Below are positions 9,140 to 22,992 of a stretch of 64,000 nt of DNA, piece by piece. The stretch is from Obelidium mucronatum (Eukaryota; Chytridiomycota; Chytridiomycetes; Chytridiales; Chytriomycetaceae). The notes beneath the pieces are model-generated. The model was not told where the DNA came from, did no database searches, and was given only the letters and a program-made list of their open reading frames with translations. The stretch's first letter is position 1, and each line of letters starts with the position of its first letter. Position numbers and translations under genes: made by a program. The stretch is taken from positions 124,001 through 188,000 of the forward strand of contig JAIVFH010000042.1 of the NCBI GenBank assembly GCA_025765595.1. The letters run 5' to 3'.

Positions 9140-11148
9140 ATGGACGCCATCCACACTCACGGGTCCGCGGGAATGTTGCCGCCGGTTTCAGTGTATTCGT
9201 TCGTGCACGGCGTCAGTGTTCAGCCTGCGTTCCAGCCGGCGCTTGGCCTTCAGGACCAGAATTCGTTCGAGGAAGCTGCCTGGGCCGGACTGCTTTCACA
9301 GAGACTGAATCAGATGGAGGAACTGACGGCTATGGACAATATTATTCTCTCGTTTCTGGTGAGAACCAACCTCATGTTCTATTTATAATTCCACCTGCTT
9401 TGATCATTCCCCCAGTTGAACCTCCTGCGCTTTGTTATTCCAGGCCTTCAATACTTCATACTCTGTTACTCTCTCGAAGAAGACAGACTTGTTTGCCGAT
9501 GCCTCGGACTGGCTGCACATTGACGGGAAACCGGTCTCTCCTTCCACACTCCCCTCCATCTATGAAGGCTACGTCACTGGATACCCCGATTCAAGCTCAG
9601 CTCGCATGATTATGCATCATCACGAGTCTGGAAACACTGTATTTGAAGGGTCATTTACAACCCCTTCGGATGGGTTATACAACCTGAAGTCAGTACAAAC
9701 TTATCGCAACAGCAAACGCCCAATCGATGTAGAAATTGCGAGTGCAATGTCACGAGGAGATATTGCAAGAGACTCGCGCATGATTTTGTTTCACGATAGT
9801 GGAGTCGAGCCACCGTTTTTTGCTCCAAAACGGAGGCGCCAAGCCAGACAGCTTAGCAAAGGAACTGATTGTGGAATCAAACCAACTCACTCTCATTATC
9901 AATCTGTAATGGATGCACGAGCTCAAAAAGTGGATGGTGCTGAGGATCTTGTCCTCAGCAGTAAGTTACACAGCCGAGACCAGTCACCAGTTCGTCGAGC
10001 TGGTACTGGTGTTGCTGGATGTCGTGGAACAAAGCAATTTGTTTTTATGGGAGCAGCTGCTGATTGTAACTATGTGAGTCCGATTGTTGTTGTTCTGATT
10101 TTCGTGTTCAACAACAAAATTATTGAAAAAAAAGCTTGGCATTTTTTAATTATTGCTTTTCAAAAGGTATCTGCTGCGGGTGGTACCTCTCAAGCACTCG
10201 CAAATATTCTCAGTGATTTTAATCAAGCTAGTGCAGTATATGAAGCCTCATTTCAAGTTGGGCTTGCTATCATCAAAGTCAATCTACAAACAGCATGTTC
10301 CACAGCCACTGCTGCTGTGAACGGCGCAAGTATGGGATGGAACCAAGCCTGTGTCAGTGGATACAGTATCAACGATCGTCTCAGCGACTTTTCTCAGTGG
10401 CGTGGTGCCAAAGATGGCAGATCTCTCGATAACGCCGGCCTCTGGCATTTAATGACTGGTTGTACTACAGCTGTTTCCGGAGAAGCTGTTGGTATCGCGT
10501 GGTTACAAACCCTGTGCCAGCAACGCTCGAATCTTCAGTCAGATGGTGGCGGCGGATCCGATTACGTCTCTGGAACAGCTGTTAGTTCTATTGTTCCTGT
10601 GGAATGGAAGGTTGTTGCCCATGAAGTTGGACACAACTTTGGGGCTATTCATGACTGTACAAGTGGTTCGTGCCCTCAAAGTGCTGGCAGTAGTCTTTGT
10701 TGTCCGTGTCCATCAACTTGTGATTGTAATGGGCAGTATTTGATGCAGTTGAGTCTCCTGTTTTTATTTATTTTTTCTTGGCATTGTTTAACACACCTCA
10801 AAACAGCCCAACCGATAATGCTGTCACCTCACAGTTTTCGGATTGTTCAAAAACAGCCATCTGTCAAACATTGCAAGATCCAAATAGGTATGACTGTCTT
10901 CAGCCACCAAATGCACTTCAAGCACTCACGTCAAACATTTGCGGCAACGGGGTAAAAGAGGTAATAAATGCGACTTTCGAGTTACGAAATCTAAACCCAT
11001 GTCTCTCGTAAGGCTGGTGAAGAATGCGATTGTGGAGGTCCTGATTGTGGAACTACCGATCCATGCTGCAATGGGGCAACTTGTAAGCTTACATCAGGTT
11101 CTGTTTGCGATGATTTGAATGACGATTGTTGTACAAAATGTCAATTTA

Positions 11149-11224
<76 letters not shown>

Positions 11225-12188
11225 CTGTGTACCTAAAAATTCGCTCTGGATTTCCCCCCTTTTTTTTCTTTAGACACAAGGTGCTGTCTGTCGACCTTCC
11301 ACTGGCGTTTGTGACTATGCTGAAGTTTGTGACGGAAAGTCTGGATCATGTCCAACAAATTTGTTTGCTCCCAATGGACAAACTTGCACCAGCGGGCTTG
11401 CAGGGGTCACTGGTACGACATGTGCCAATGGAGTTTGCACCAGTCGTAATGAGCAGTGTACCACGAATTCACATGGGTTGAAGACTACCGGTGTTTGTAA
11501 ATGTGAGTTTGACGTTTTTATATTCATTGTGTTTGCTGAAAAAAAAGAAGTACCTGGAAGTGAGACGCAATGTCAACTGCTATGTGCGACTGCAAATGGA
11601 CAGTGTTACATTCTTGCTGGTAGCATGATTGATGGTACACCTTGTGGATATGCGGGTAATTGCAACAAGGGAACTTGCGAAGAATCGAGCTGGTTCGGAA
11701 AGTTTGTCGACTTGTTTTTACAGAATTTGCAAATCAGTGTTCCAATAGTATGTATTTATTTTTTATTTGATTCCTTTCTTGTGCTGAGAAATTTTATTAT
11801 TTAGGCTGTTGGTGTCGGGCTTCTTCTTCTAGGTGCCCTGTGGTCAATGTGTGGTTGTTGTTACCGTCAATACAAGTACGGCAGCACTGGAACTCGTCGG
11901 CGAACACACAGACCAAGTCCACGAGCTCTTCCAGTATCGCCTGTTGTCGTTCAAGATATACCCCTTGAGCAATACCCGCCTTATCAGCAGCAACAACAGT
12001 CCAGTAATAATGCACAACGTCACACCCCATCATATCATCAACAGAGTTACGCTGTAGGCCCAAGTGAAGCTGTTGGTTCGCACAATTCGTTTTTGCCCAG
12101 CGAAAGCGGACGGGCTAGACAGCAGCAACAGCATCCTTCTTCTCAAAGTAATTGGGTGGATGCTTCAAAGTATAATGGAGACTTTTAA
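9140..12188 (+). CDS. ADAM-type membrane-anchored metalloprotease with disintegrin domain
   Basis: Eight exons (9140-9358, 9444-10073, 10167-10747, 10807-10960, 11013-11150, 11274-11502, 11551-11747, 11805-12188) give about 843 residues in one frame. An N-terminal prodomain-like part precedes a reprolysin (M12B) domain with the zinc motif '[12 protein letters not shown]' (His-Glu-x-x-His...His-Asp) and a Met-turn at 'QYLM'. The Cys-rich disintegrin domain follows ('AGEECDCG', 'CCTKCQF', '[16 protein letters not shown]'), then a cysteine-rich region, one membrane segment ('[12 protein letters not shown]') and a Gln/Pro/Ser-rich cytoplasmic tail. Such proteins cut or shed surface proteins. The exon 5 donor lies in a (GT)36 tract. 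No clear signal peptide is seen at this Met, so a first exon may lie upstream. Confidence 0.9.
11151..11222 (+). repeat. (GT)36 microsatellite forming the intron 5' splice site
   Basis: An uninterrupted 72-bp GT tract starts at the first intron base after exon 5 of the ADAM gene (CAATTTAAG|GTGTGTG). Any GT unit could act as the donor G-T dinucleotide. Confidence 0.95.
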
Positions 12189-12384
12189 ATCTTCTGTGTC
12201 GAATTTTTCGTATTTTCCCCTCCTCTTATTACGTATGTATCCTTCCAGTTTTTTATGAATCATGAATATGAATAAACTTTCTTGTAACACCGATAAATGA
12301 ATGTTGAATAATTTGGCTTTGGTTGGTCATTCAACAAGGGAGTTTAATAACAAATAAAACAAAATGCCATTATAGTGTTATGTT

Positions 12385-13976
12385 TCACAACTCTTGAATA
12401 AGAGTACGTTTGGAATCGACTTCTTTCTGCATTCGTTGCAACACTTGTTCACGAGCAGCATCAACAGAACCAGGATCCACTTCATGTATAGCGTCATTCA
12501 TGTCCAGCGCTTGCTTCTCAAAAGTACATCTTGCCGTTTGTTCACGAAGAATACCAAAAGTTGCGTCATTAGCACTGCCCGCAAAACAAGTATAAAACAA
12601 AATCTTTCGTGAAATACGAAGATTTAGATTCCTTTCCTCCTTGTTCTTTTTCTTGTCAGACTTTTCGTTGCTGTTATTATTGAATAACGAGTGTAAATGT
12701 GATAGCGCGGAAACAGTTTTTTTCTGTGATGACAACAACTGGCTCAAGTCGTTCAAAAGGAGGGTCAAGACTTGTTTTGCGGGGGCTATTGAAGTTTTTG
12801 TGGCTGGATCCAACAGTACATTGTTCATCTGTGGCCCGGGCAGGTCAGTGTATTACATTACACCAACATTCGCAACTCAACTCGAATAACACGATCCCAA
12901 ACACCAAAAACAGCAGACTCTACTCCATCATATCCAAAAGATGTATTTCCGCCATCTTTGAGTAAGAGAGACAGCTCACACAAAAATGAACGCGCCTCAT
13001 TGTCACAATAATCATTCTCTGCTGTTGCATCATCCGAGTGCCCCCATTCGCCGTTGAAATGACGCCATACTATCGAATAAACGCACAACAGTTCGACTAG
13101 ATTGAATGGAAGCGACGGGTGCGGTTGTGCTGTTGTCAATTTTGAGAATGGAGCCAAGTCTGCGATTACTGGAGGCTGTTTTGCTATTCCTCTGGTAGCA
13201 GTAGAGGAATTGTCTATTACTTGCTGAGTATCCAAATCTTGAATAAAAGACGATCCATCAGAATCCGGTGATGAGGTCAACCACCACGGTTCGGCGATTG
13301 CATTCTGCAATGTTTCTGATGAAAGGATATCTCCGCTTTCCAGTTGAGATTCGAATGATTCCAATTGCGAGTCAGATAAGAGAGCCATCAGTTCTTCTGT
13401 TGTCATAGAATCTGGGGGAGTTTTTTTTTTTTTGGTCATTGGAACTACGCACAGCACCAAAAGTTTGAAGCTACCTATATCCAGCTCCCCCAATTTCTCT
13501 TGCAAAGCATCCAGATCGTCTTCTACCGCATCGTCATCTATATCATCCATCTCCTCACGACTCAACTCGTGTGGTTGAGACAGCACACCCAATTCTCCTC
13601 GCTCAAACCTCCTCAATAGATGCTGCATCTTCCGCTTCATATTTTCGTCCGATTTATCTCTACCTGCACCTTCCATTCCAGTGTAGTATCGAGCTGCTGC
13701 TGACTCACCAGCCTTCTTTGCTTCCATTTCCTGCTGTATGTTGTCCTTGTAGAATGACTCACTGCATTGCGAATGTGTTTGGTGTTTGTAGCAGGCAAGT
13801 GAGCAGTATTGGAGGAAGCATTTGGGGCAAGTGTATTTGAAGGGAGCTGTGGTGCAACTAATGCGTTTTTTTTTTTGGTTAGAAGAGGGGATTCAACGGC
13901 CTTTTGTTTGTTACATTGCACAGTTGACTTGAGCTCGTATGCTGTCTTCCAGCACTGTATGTTCAATGTTGGGCAT
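12385..13976 (-). CDS. ZNHIT2: ZNHIT2-like HIT-type zinc-finger protein
   Basis: Exons 13976-13915, 13857-13475, 13411-12864 and 12828-12385 join in frame to 478 residues. The N-terminus carries a zf-HIT: 'CAIC' (split by intron 1), 'YTCPKC', 'YCSLACY' and 'HQTHSQC', the treble-clef Cys/His set. The acidic middle and helical C-terminus match the ZNHIT2 layout, and the human protein is about 400 residues. ZNHIT2 is a partner of the R2TP/RUVBL machinery in U5 snRNP assembly. The gene converges on the ADAM gene with about 195 bp between the stops. Another zf-HIT paralogue (snoRNP factor BCD1/ZNHIT6) is the main alternative, but the length and tail favour ZNHIT2. Confidence 0.8.
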
Positions 13977-14024
13977 TTATTCAGTTTTTTTTTTGATTTT
14001 TTTGTTTCACGAAGAAATCAATAC

Positions 14025-15047
14025 ATGGCTGCTTCTGTTGCCGCTGCTGCTCCGACGGTAACACTTGACATGGCGATCGAACGCTTGCAGACTTTTTATG
14101 GCATCGATGATATCAATGGCGTGCCAGTGAAAGAGGAGATGTCAAACTGGACAAATCACAACAAGTTTGGTTTCTTGACGGGTGTCCTTACCCACCACAG
14201 CGTCTACATTGAAGAAATTTACTCCCTGGTTGGTTCTGCCTCATTTCCGCACCCTGGGTCCAAAGAAGAAACTGACTATCTCCATCTTCTGTATGACCGC
14301 TGCATCAGGCCATTCAAACAACACGGTCGAAACGCAAGTAATAACTCGTCTCCTCATCCGTCCGAACCATCTTCTATTAGCGGCTCGTCGTCAGATTTAC
14401 TGAATCTGAAACACGCCGATTTTAAGGCTGCTCTTCAAGCAAGGGACAAAATATGCCTGTTCTGCTGGGGTAGAATTCAACTTCAAGCTTCCCATCTAAT
14501 TGCTGAAAAAAGTTCTATTGCTCGTATTACTGCCCAAATTCTCTCAAGTGCTGGGCTTGAATCAGTTTACCAAGTCCAGAACGGTGTTTTATTATGCAAG
14601 AATTGCCATGGCGAGTTTGATGCACTGAGACGTTATATTGATGTCAATGATGATAACCACTTGATTGCAAAAGTTGTAAATCTCACCAATGACCCGAACG
14701 ATGCCGATGTAAGAAGTGACTTAAAAGGATTCAAAGGATACCGGGATTCTCAACTCGAATTTATGTCTGATGTCAGGGAAGTGATTAATGCAAGTGGTGA
14801 AATGCCAATCTACAGTGTTCAAACGGACCTTGCTCTCTCACCAAACCGAATGGCACTTCAGTTCCATAAAACCGCTTGCTTAATTTGGAGGATGGCGGGA
14901 GGTGCTGATGTGGATGATGCGGATGATGACATGGATGAAGATGGTGGTGATGCTGATGTTGGTGTGCTTGTGGTGGAGAAATTGAGAAGCATTCAAGCAT
15001 GGAGAGAACAAGCCACTTCTGCTGGAACTTTGAACGAGAATGAATAA
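14025..15047 (+). CDS. HNH-type nuclease domain protein, 340 aa
   Basis: This is an intronless frame. The centre holds 'CLFCW', then 'ASHLI' and 'LLCKNCHGEFD', which fits an HNH_2-type fold with CxxC pairs and the His preceding the catalytic strand. The N-terminal part is helical and followed by a Ser/Asn/Pro linker. The C-terminus is a low-complexity Asp/Gly/Val stretch and a basic helix. Single-exon HNH proteins of this kind often occur as lineage-expanded families; whether this one cuts DNA is unknown. The stop TAA (15045-15047) lies inside an AATAAA signal (15043-15048). The start was taken at the first Met after the T-rich leader, because upstream sequence in frame reads as UTR. Confidence 0.7.
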   Translation: MAASVAAAAPTVTLDMAIERLQTFYGIDDINGVPVKEEMSNWTNHNKFGFLTGVLTHHSVYIEEIYSLVGSASFPHPGSKEETDYLHLLYDRCIRPFKQHGRNASNNSSPHPSEPSSISGSSSDLLNLKHADFKAALQARDKICLFCWGRIQLQASHLIAEKSSIARITAQILSSAGLESVYQVQNGVLLCKNCHGEFDALRRYIDVNDDNHLIAKVVNLTNDPNDADVRSDLKGFKGYRDSQLEFMSDVREVINASGEMPIYSVQTDLALSPNRMALQFHKTACLIWRMAGGADVDDADDDMDEDGGDADVGVLVVEKLRSIQAWREQATSAGTLNENE

Positions 15048-15163
15048 AATTGCATTTCATAAAATAGAAACCCTTTGCAGATCTGGGCAGAGATTGTCAT
15101 CTTTGGACGCCATACAGAAAAATACATCCACAGCCTCAGCTCATCTTACCAATATAATTCAAA

Positions 15164-15647
15164 ATGAGTCTGATCGCTTTTGACTCTGACTTTGTCGAGC
15201 GCGGCAGTCTGGAATCTGATGAAGTTGACGATGTGACCGAGTCGATGGAGATCAAGAAGCAGCTCATCAAGAGCATGATGCTGAGCTTGATAGCGGGAAA
15301 CAGTCGAAATGGTGATAGTTAGTGCGACTTCTCGTGTAACCGACACTGACTGGGCCACCTCCAGCGCCAGGTCAACGTGCTGATTTTCTCCAAAGAACTC
15401 TCCATGGTTGCAACGAAACTCCACACTCACAGCCGTAACCGAATGGCAATGCCACGCCTTGACGCGTGCCAACTTTCTAAAGATATTTGACAAGTTCCCA
15501 GAGTTGGCGGAGAAGTTGATTCGTCATTATGAGGAACGGATGGCATTGGGGGATGACTTGATGGTTGAGTGTCATTCTTACCAGTTTAATGATAATCTGG
15601 TGTTGTTGGAGGAAACGGAGGGGAGTGGTGGTGGTGAGAATGCTTGA
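15164..15647 (+). CDS. Possible cyclic-nucleotide-binding-domain fragment
   Basis: An acidic 5' frame begins at ATG 15164 and can be read to a donor near 15310. A second exon, 15396-15647, encodes a segment like the C-terminal half of a CNB domain ('LTAVTEWQCHALTRANF' then 'KIFDKFPELAEKL'). The N-terminal half of such a domain, with the phosphate-binding cassette, is not found. The exon 1 donor leaves phase 1 while exon 2 needs phase 0, so the join is not solved. It may be a remnant, or a gene with an exon I missed. Confidence 0.3.
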
Positions 15648-15687
15648 TGAAAAGTATACATAATTAGATATTAATAAGCAAATCAAT

Positions 15688-17524
15688 CTATTTCGATGTG
15701 AACGGATAAGGCGTCGGATCGGAATCCCGAGTAACAGCCATAAATTTGTAAATCTCGCCCATCGCATTCACTCCCGACGGTCCCACCAGTCGCTCATAAG
15801 CCCCCGCCAGATCTTTCCGTTTCGCAGCATCTGCCACCTTCAACAAAACTTGCAACCGTTGCACGATTCCCATGGATCTCAAGAAATCTCCTTGTGTCAT
15901 TATTTCACTGGATTTTACGCCTTCAAAAAAGAATTGAAGAAAAAAAAACATAAGAAAAAAAAAACACAACAAATGGGGAAATTTTTTTTTTTACCAGAAT
16001 CAAGAAACGCTTTGGTCAGAAAAGAAAAGTCAACATCGGCGGTAAGGTCAGAGTCACCTGGTTTCGAAAGTGAAGAAACAAACTTGTGGTTTTGTATTCC
16101 CTACAAAACCAAAAAAAAAGGGATTAACTCTTCCAGAAACCACATCAAATTACAAAGAAACACAAGAAAAAAAAACAAACTCATTTATACCCTCATCGTA
16201 TCGGCCATAATCAAATTCTTTCCATAATCTGCAATCAAGGCAAACCCACCATCGCGCTTGATTCTCTCTCCAATCTTGTGAGCATAGGTGTAAGAATCAG
16301 GAGACACTTCAATGCGGCTTCCTTCCTTGAATCGAAGGTACCGTTCATCCTTCAACAAAGTTACAGACGCTTTTGTGGAACCAGGAGATAGAATGAACCG
16401 GAAGTTGTGTGGACTGGACGAAAAAAAAAAAATTAGTTTCTTTTTTTACAAGACAGAAACTTTCAAAAAGAAACACACTACCTTGATGGTGATTCATCCA
16501 AATCAACCATCACTTCTCTCCATCCATCGGGAGCCATCTTATTTCGAGTGTTAAAAAAGTATAAAAACGAGGCAGAGTGCAAACAGAATATACCGCCTTC
16601 GGCGGTGGATTACTACTCACTTGAAATTGATAGACCGGCATTGCATCGAAAAACTCGTGTGCAACAAGTAGGATGGGAATCCCTGTTTGATACGAGTCAG
16701 GGCCACAAAATAAAAGTCTCAGACATTTTTCTTATCACCTTGTTCGACTGACTCTAATGCATCATGCCAGTGTATCTGAAATCCTTCTTTCCGTTCTGGT
16801 TCCGGCTTATTATCACTGGATGTATCAGAACCCCTCAAATCGCCACCACTTTCATCCTCATCGGATCCCGTCAACAGTTTTGATTGAACGCGACGCAAAA
16901 ACGGACTCGCTTCCACCATATTGACGGATCCAATTGCACTCGTAAAGTCTTTGAATTGCGTGACAGTTCTCAAGATATCACTCATGAGGGTTCCGCGTCC
17001 AGGTCCCAATTCGACAATATTGAATTTCGAAGGAGATCCCATTTGCTGCCATTGTGCTACAAGCCATACTCCAATAAGCTGGGGGGGTTATATTTTTTTT
17101 TTTCAGCTTCTTTTCTTTATCGTGTTTTTTTTTTTTTTTTTGCGAAAAACAGCACAAAAAATCGCACCTCGCCAAACATTTGACTGATTTCTGGAGACGT
17201 TGTAAAGTCTCCTTTGGTTCCAAATACGTCTTGTTTCATGTAGTAGCCGCCCATTGGATGTGTCAGGGCTTGACGCATGTACTGGGCTGTTGAGATAGGG
17301 CCTGTGATCTGAGGGATGCCAAGAGCAAGAAAGATTGAGATTGCGATCAATGTCGGGTTGGCAGGTTGGTTCAAAGGGAAAAGAAAGCACAAAACCCGAA
17401 TGGTCTCGGCCAGGTGTCGCGATAGGTCGGAAAGCGGCTCTTTGGTGAGCAGCTTTCCCTTGACGACCAGCGGAGACGCAGACAGCAAGCGGGGGGCGCA
17501 GTGCAGCAGGCGGTGTCCCAGCAT
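15688..17524 (-). CDS. NDUFAF7: NDUFAF7/MidA mitochondrial protein arginine methyltransferase
   Basis: Eight exons join in frame to 429 residues: 17524-17396, 17308-17168, 17078-16739, 16682-16621, 16537-16482, 16413-16191, 16100-15995 and 15920-15688. The N-terminus is Arg/Leu/Ser-rich, as for a mitochondrial presequence. Landmarks of the family follow: 'GDFTTSPEISQMFGE', the SAM-binding 'IVELGPGRGTLMSDI', 'AHEFFDAMPV', 'GWREVMVDLD' and 'DLTADVDFSFL'. In animals NDUFAF7 dimethylates Arg of NDUFS2 early in complex I assembly, so this organism probably has a conventional complex I. Human length is 441. Intron 4 contains a GCC-GAA-GGC mini-hairpin. The gene is divergent from RPT4. Confidence 0.95.
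16592..16606 (-). repeat. GNA-loop mini-hairpin in NDUFAF7 intron 4
   Basis: On the sense (minus) strand the 15-mer ACCGCCGAAGGCGGT forms six base pairs closed by C-G around a GAA triloop. Confidence 0.85.
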
Positions 17525-17774
17525 TGAATGCGAAATAATTAATAAATCGAAAGAAAACAAACAAATAAATAAAACAAATAAAATGTGAGCATGCGCGTTC
17601 ACTCGCCCCGCGCCAGCGCCGCCCGCCGCCACGCGCCTGCGCCGCGCCGCCGCCGCAGCCAGCGCCGCACTGCGCAAAAAGCGCCGCCTGCGTATTCGCC
17701 GGTGTGCCGCGGCCGCCGACAAAGACGGCGACGACAACGAAGACGAAAGAACGCTAACGCTTTGCTCTTCGCAG
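17525..17774. promoter_or_regulatory. Shared divergent promoter of NDUFAF7 and RPT4
   Basis: The two start codons are 250 bp apart and face away from each other. Next to NDUFAF7 the interval is AT-rich; towards RPT4 it is strongly GC- and CpG-rich (about 17590-17740, GCGCC/GCCGC runs). No TATA box is obvious. Shared regulation is inferred from geometry. Confidence 0.55.
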
Positions 17775-19674
<1,900 letters not shown>

Positions 19675-19859
19675 AAGAAGAAGTGCAGAAGAAACTAAGT
19701 AATCCCCAGTTTTCTGTTTTGTTTTTGGGATTTTTGAATCGAAGCAAAATATTATAAAATTGAGTGTTTGGACTTTTTTTGTTTACACTTTTTGAGGTTG
19801 GGTGGAGTGGCGCGTAAAAACACGACATAAAAAGAACACAAACAGTCTGCACAAAACAA

Positions 19860-20309
19860 ATGACATCTTTCTCCCTCACTGACATGTTTCGTTCTCTCCC
19901 GCAACAGCAAGAGTCCAACTTGGCAACCGACTCTTTGATGACGACTCTCGACTCCAACAGCAACAGCTTCCCAGTCGCTCTCGATGTACTCGAAACTGCT
20001 GATAATTTTTTAATTCTTTACGATATGCCTGGTTTTGATAAAAGCCAAGTCAGTATCACTCTTGCCGGGCAAGTTTTGACTGTTTCTGGTGAACGCAGCG
20101 ACCGCGATCGTTGTTACATTGAAGAAGCCGATATCACGAACCGTATCGCTATTGAGCGTGGATACGGCACGTTCATGAGAACAGTGACGTTGCCTTCGTT
20201 GGTGGATTCGTGTGAAGTCTGTGCGTTTTTGGCGGAGGGTGTTTTGCAAGTGCATGTCGGGAAAGTGACGCCAGAGAGTTTGAAGGGAAAGAGTATCAAG
20301 ATCAACTAG
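19860..20309 (+). CDS. Small heat-shock protein (HSP20/alpha-crystallin)
   Basis: The single exon encodes 149 residues. After a short Ser/Gln-rich N-terminus comes an alpha-crystallin domain: 'LDVLETADNFLILYDMPGF' begins the sandwich, 'LTVSGERSD' is the middle strand pair, and 'MRTVTLPSLVD' with 'GVLQVHVGK' forms the C-terminal strands. A short tail ends in a basic 'SIKIN', with an I-x-I motif that docks between subunits in this family. It is an ATP-independent holdase. Promoter heat-shock elements are not clear. The gene lies 185 bp after RPT4 on the same strand. Confidence 0.92.
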   Translation: MTSFSLTDMFRSLPQQQESNLATDSLMTTLDSNSNSFPVALDVLETADNFLILYDMPGFDKSQVSITLAGQVLTVSGERSDRDRCYIEEADITNRIAIERGYGTFMRTVTLPSLVDSCEVCAFLAEGVLQVHVGKVTPESLKGKSIKIN

Positions 20310-20522
20310 TGATGGTTTTTTTTTTTTTTTTGTTGTTGTTTTTTTTTTTTTTTCAGTGTGACGAAAGCACAAATGAGGCTGAGGCTTGCCCGGAGGGGAG
20401 AGATGCAGAGAACAGCACCAACAATTTTTACCCAATTGACTGCAAATTTTTTGAGCTGTTCAATTCTAATCACACCACACACACAACAAAAAAAAGGAGA
20501 AGCAAAAAAAAAAAAAATCCAA

Positions 20523-21881
20523 ATGGCAACAGCAGCGGCAAACGTCGACGATCTCCTGAAGGAACTTGAGCAGTCGATGGAGTCGTACCAGCTGTCGCGC
20601 ACCAAGTCGCAGCGGGGCCGGGCGCGCAGCCGGCAGTCGACAGCGGCGGCAGCGGCAGCGGGCGGACCGGGGCTGCCGGGCCAGAGTCCGCGCCAGCAGC
20701 CGGCGCAGATGGCGATGGCGCGCCAGCCGTCGCAGGCGCCGTCCATCCAGCGGCTGCCGTCGCAGCAACCGCATGCGCAGGCCAGCTACCAGCCTCAGGT
20801 GCAGCAAGTGCCTCAGCAGCAGCAGCAGCAGCAGCAGTACGGGGGGCCCAGTGCCGACGACGAGGTATGGTATCAGACCCAATTAGCAGGAAGCGATCAT
20901 GATGATCATGGCCACTCAATTGACCACTGCCACCCCCCCGCAACAGATCTCGCGCCTGAGAGAAGAACTGGCCCGTGCACACATTGAGCTCGAGCGCCAA
21001 AAGAGCATCACAGCCTCGCAGCTCCCCCGCCAAAACTCAGACTTTTCTGGAAACGTCTTCTCAGCTGCTTCGTCAGCACCCGTCCCGCCTCCAAAGTTCG
21101 AATCGGCCGCTTCGACGTACTCGGCGGACTCCAACACTACTTCGGCTGCGACCAAGTCAGCAAAGTCCCGTGCCGTGAGCAGTAAGACGGCCGCCAAGTC
21201 CGCGTATGGTTGGACTGGAAAATGCAGCGTGAGACAACCTGGTAGAATTTGCGATGCCATTCTTGATGAGGCTTGTAACTTGGACTATGAACCTGTACCA
21301 TACTCTATTTGTGCTTCTATTGCAAACCAAGTGAAGGAATATGTAAGTGTGCCCCCCCATTACTAAATGTTTTTGTTTCATCATCTTTTCAACTAAAGCC
21401 ATCATAAAAGTACTATGAAAAAACCAACAAGGGTCAAGGAGCAAGCCAAGCCATCATGTCCATCATGTACATGATCAACCTTGAAGACCCGGAACTAGTC
21501 CGTCGTGGAATGGAAGTCCTTGAAATCATGTACCACCTCTGCGGCCCCATCTTTTGGCAAAACGTTAACCTCAATCTCGACTTTTTTGTCTTTTTCCTCG
21601 AGACCAGAAAGCACTTGACTGAACCAGAAAAAGACAATGTCAAGTATTTGGCTGGTATCTTTGCCGGATGGTATTTGATTGATGCCAACAAGAGGGATTT
21701 GGAAGATGCGGGACACATGGCGGACCCCACTATCCGAATTAAGCAATTTTTTGAAGGCCTTTTGCGAGCTGGGTATGAGTTTCCCCAAGGCTCCTTGGAT
21801 GCGCTTCCGAGAGACAAGCTGGCAGCCATCACATCATCGTGGTCTCGCGGTCCGTTTTCTTTTTCCAAGTTCAAAAAGTAG
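20523..21881 (+). CDS. VHS/ENTH-like domain protein with polyQ N-terminus
   Basis: Exons 20523-20864, 20947-21342 and 21411-21881 join in frame, about 400 residues. A further 39-bp intron (21562-21600, GTTAAC...CTCGAG) is possible: removing it keeps the frame and improves the domain. The first exon is Ala/Gln/Pro-rich with a poly-Gln run; the second starts with a coiled-coil helix and a Ser-rich linker. From 'ICDAILDEACNL' on, the helices fit a VHS/ENTH superhelix ('VRRGMEVLEIMYHLCGPIFW', compare the VHS 'LLDYLVKNCG' helix). Such domains act in clathrin-linked sorting at endosomes or Golgi. The C-terminal GAT and ear domains of GGA are absent. The family call is by pattern only. Confidence 0.5.
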
Positions 21882-21986
21882 TGAGGGGCGGGTGTGTGTG
21901 CAAATGCAGAAAAAAAAATTGTGTAGAAAAACAGCCTGATTAAAAAAAATCGGATTAAATTTGTTCTTTGAATTGACCAATTAACC

Positions 21987-22679
21987 ATGGACTGGTTCAC
22001 TATCATCTGTGAGTAACAGTTCCCTTTGTTGATCAAGGTGTGGTCGTCTTACTCGTCTTTGACAGTTGTGGTGTTTTTTGTATTCATGTTTGGTTTTGTC
22101 TGTTGCGGTAAAAGCGATCACACACCGCAGAGGGATTTCAGAGAAGGCGATGATCCAAGAAACGGTTTAATTCGCAAGCCTGATCCAGACGCTGTCTGCG
22201 TCTATCCGACCCCGCCGGCTCCCAAGGAACCGGAAGTTGTGCCAACCCCACAAGGGAACGCCGGAAGCAGCCGGAGAGCCATCGATAACATGTTCGGACG
22301 TCCAATTGGCATTGCTTTTGCTCAGCAAAGAGTCAGTAATTCCGTTGTAAAAGCTGCTGCGACTGCCGTGGGTGTGGCTCCTTCTTATCAGCAGCAAAAC
22401 CCATCGGCGCCGCAGAGAGTCTTTGTTCAGCAAAACCGTCCTCAGGTTGCGCAGCACACTGCAATTCAATTGCAGAACATGCACCAGCACCAGTATCAGC
22501 AGCCTCAGCAGCAGCACCAGTACCAGCAGCCTCACCAGTACCAACAGCCTCAGCCACAACACCAGTACCAGCAGCCTCAGCAGCATCAACAGTACCAGCA
22601 GCAGCAGCAGTATCAGCAGCAGGGAAATGTAAATAATGGTGTTCCTGCAAGAAATCCTTATGTGGTTCGGCAGTATTGA
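21987..22679 (+). CDS. One-pass membrane protein with Gln/Tyr/His-rich tail
   Basis: A 22-nt first exon (21987-22008) splices to 22066-22679 (donor GTGAGT, acceptor TTTGACAG), giving 211 residues. The join creates a continuous hydrophobic N-terminus (about residues 4-21, 'FTIIFVVFFVFMFGFVCC'), best read as a signal anchor. A Pro-rich middle is followed by about 60 residues of repeated 'QYQQPQ' with His, a prion-like low-complexity tail. No catalytic domain is present. Using the second exon alone would replace the neat hydrophobic start, so I favour the spliced start. Function unknown; it could be a surface or scaffold protein. Confidence 0.6.
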
Positions 22680-22992
22680 AAAGGAACAAGTGCTTCTCTA
22701 TGGACTCACTGTTCTCACATTTTACTCTATCTCTCTATCCTTTTTCAAAAAAATATGAATAAAAACTATGCGTTTGTGTGTGTTTTAGAAAGTGTTTTAT
22801 TTTACACCACCAAATAGCTCCAAATAGTTATTGTGTTTCTATACCTTTGGAATGATAAATACTTTCAATGTTGTAAAAAGGAACGGTATTAGTTTCATTC
22901 CAAAAAGCAATATCATTACAGCACGTTTTTCCGAAATGATAAAGATAAGAGGTTTTGGGGAGGAAAAGGGCGAAAAAATTAAATACGAAAAA

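Noticed and set aside
11094..11279. Thr-His repeat frame on the minus strand
   Set aside because: It is a translation of the (GT)36 intron tract.
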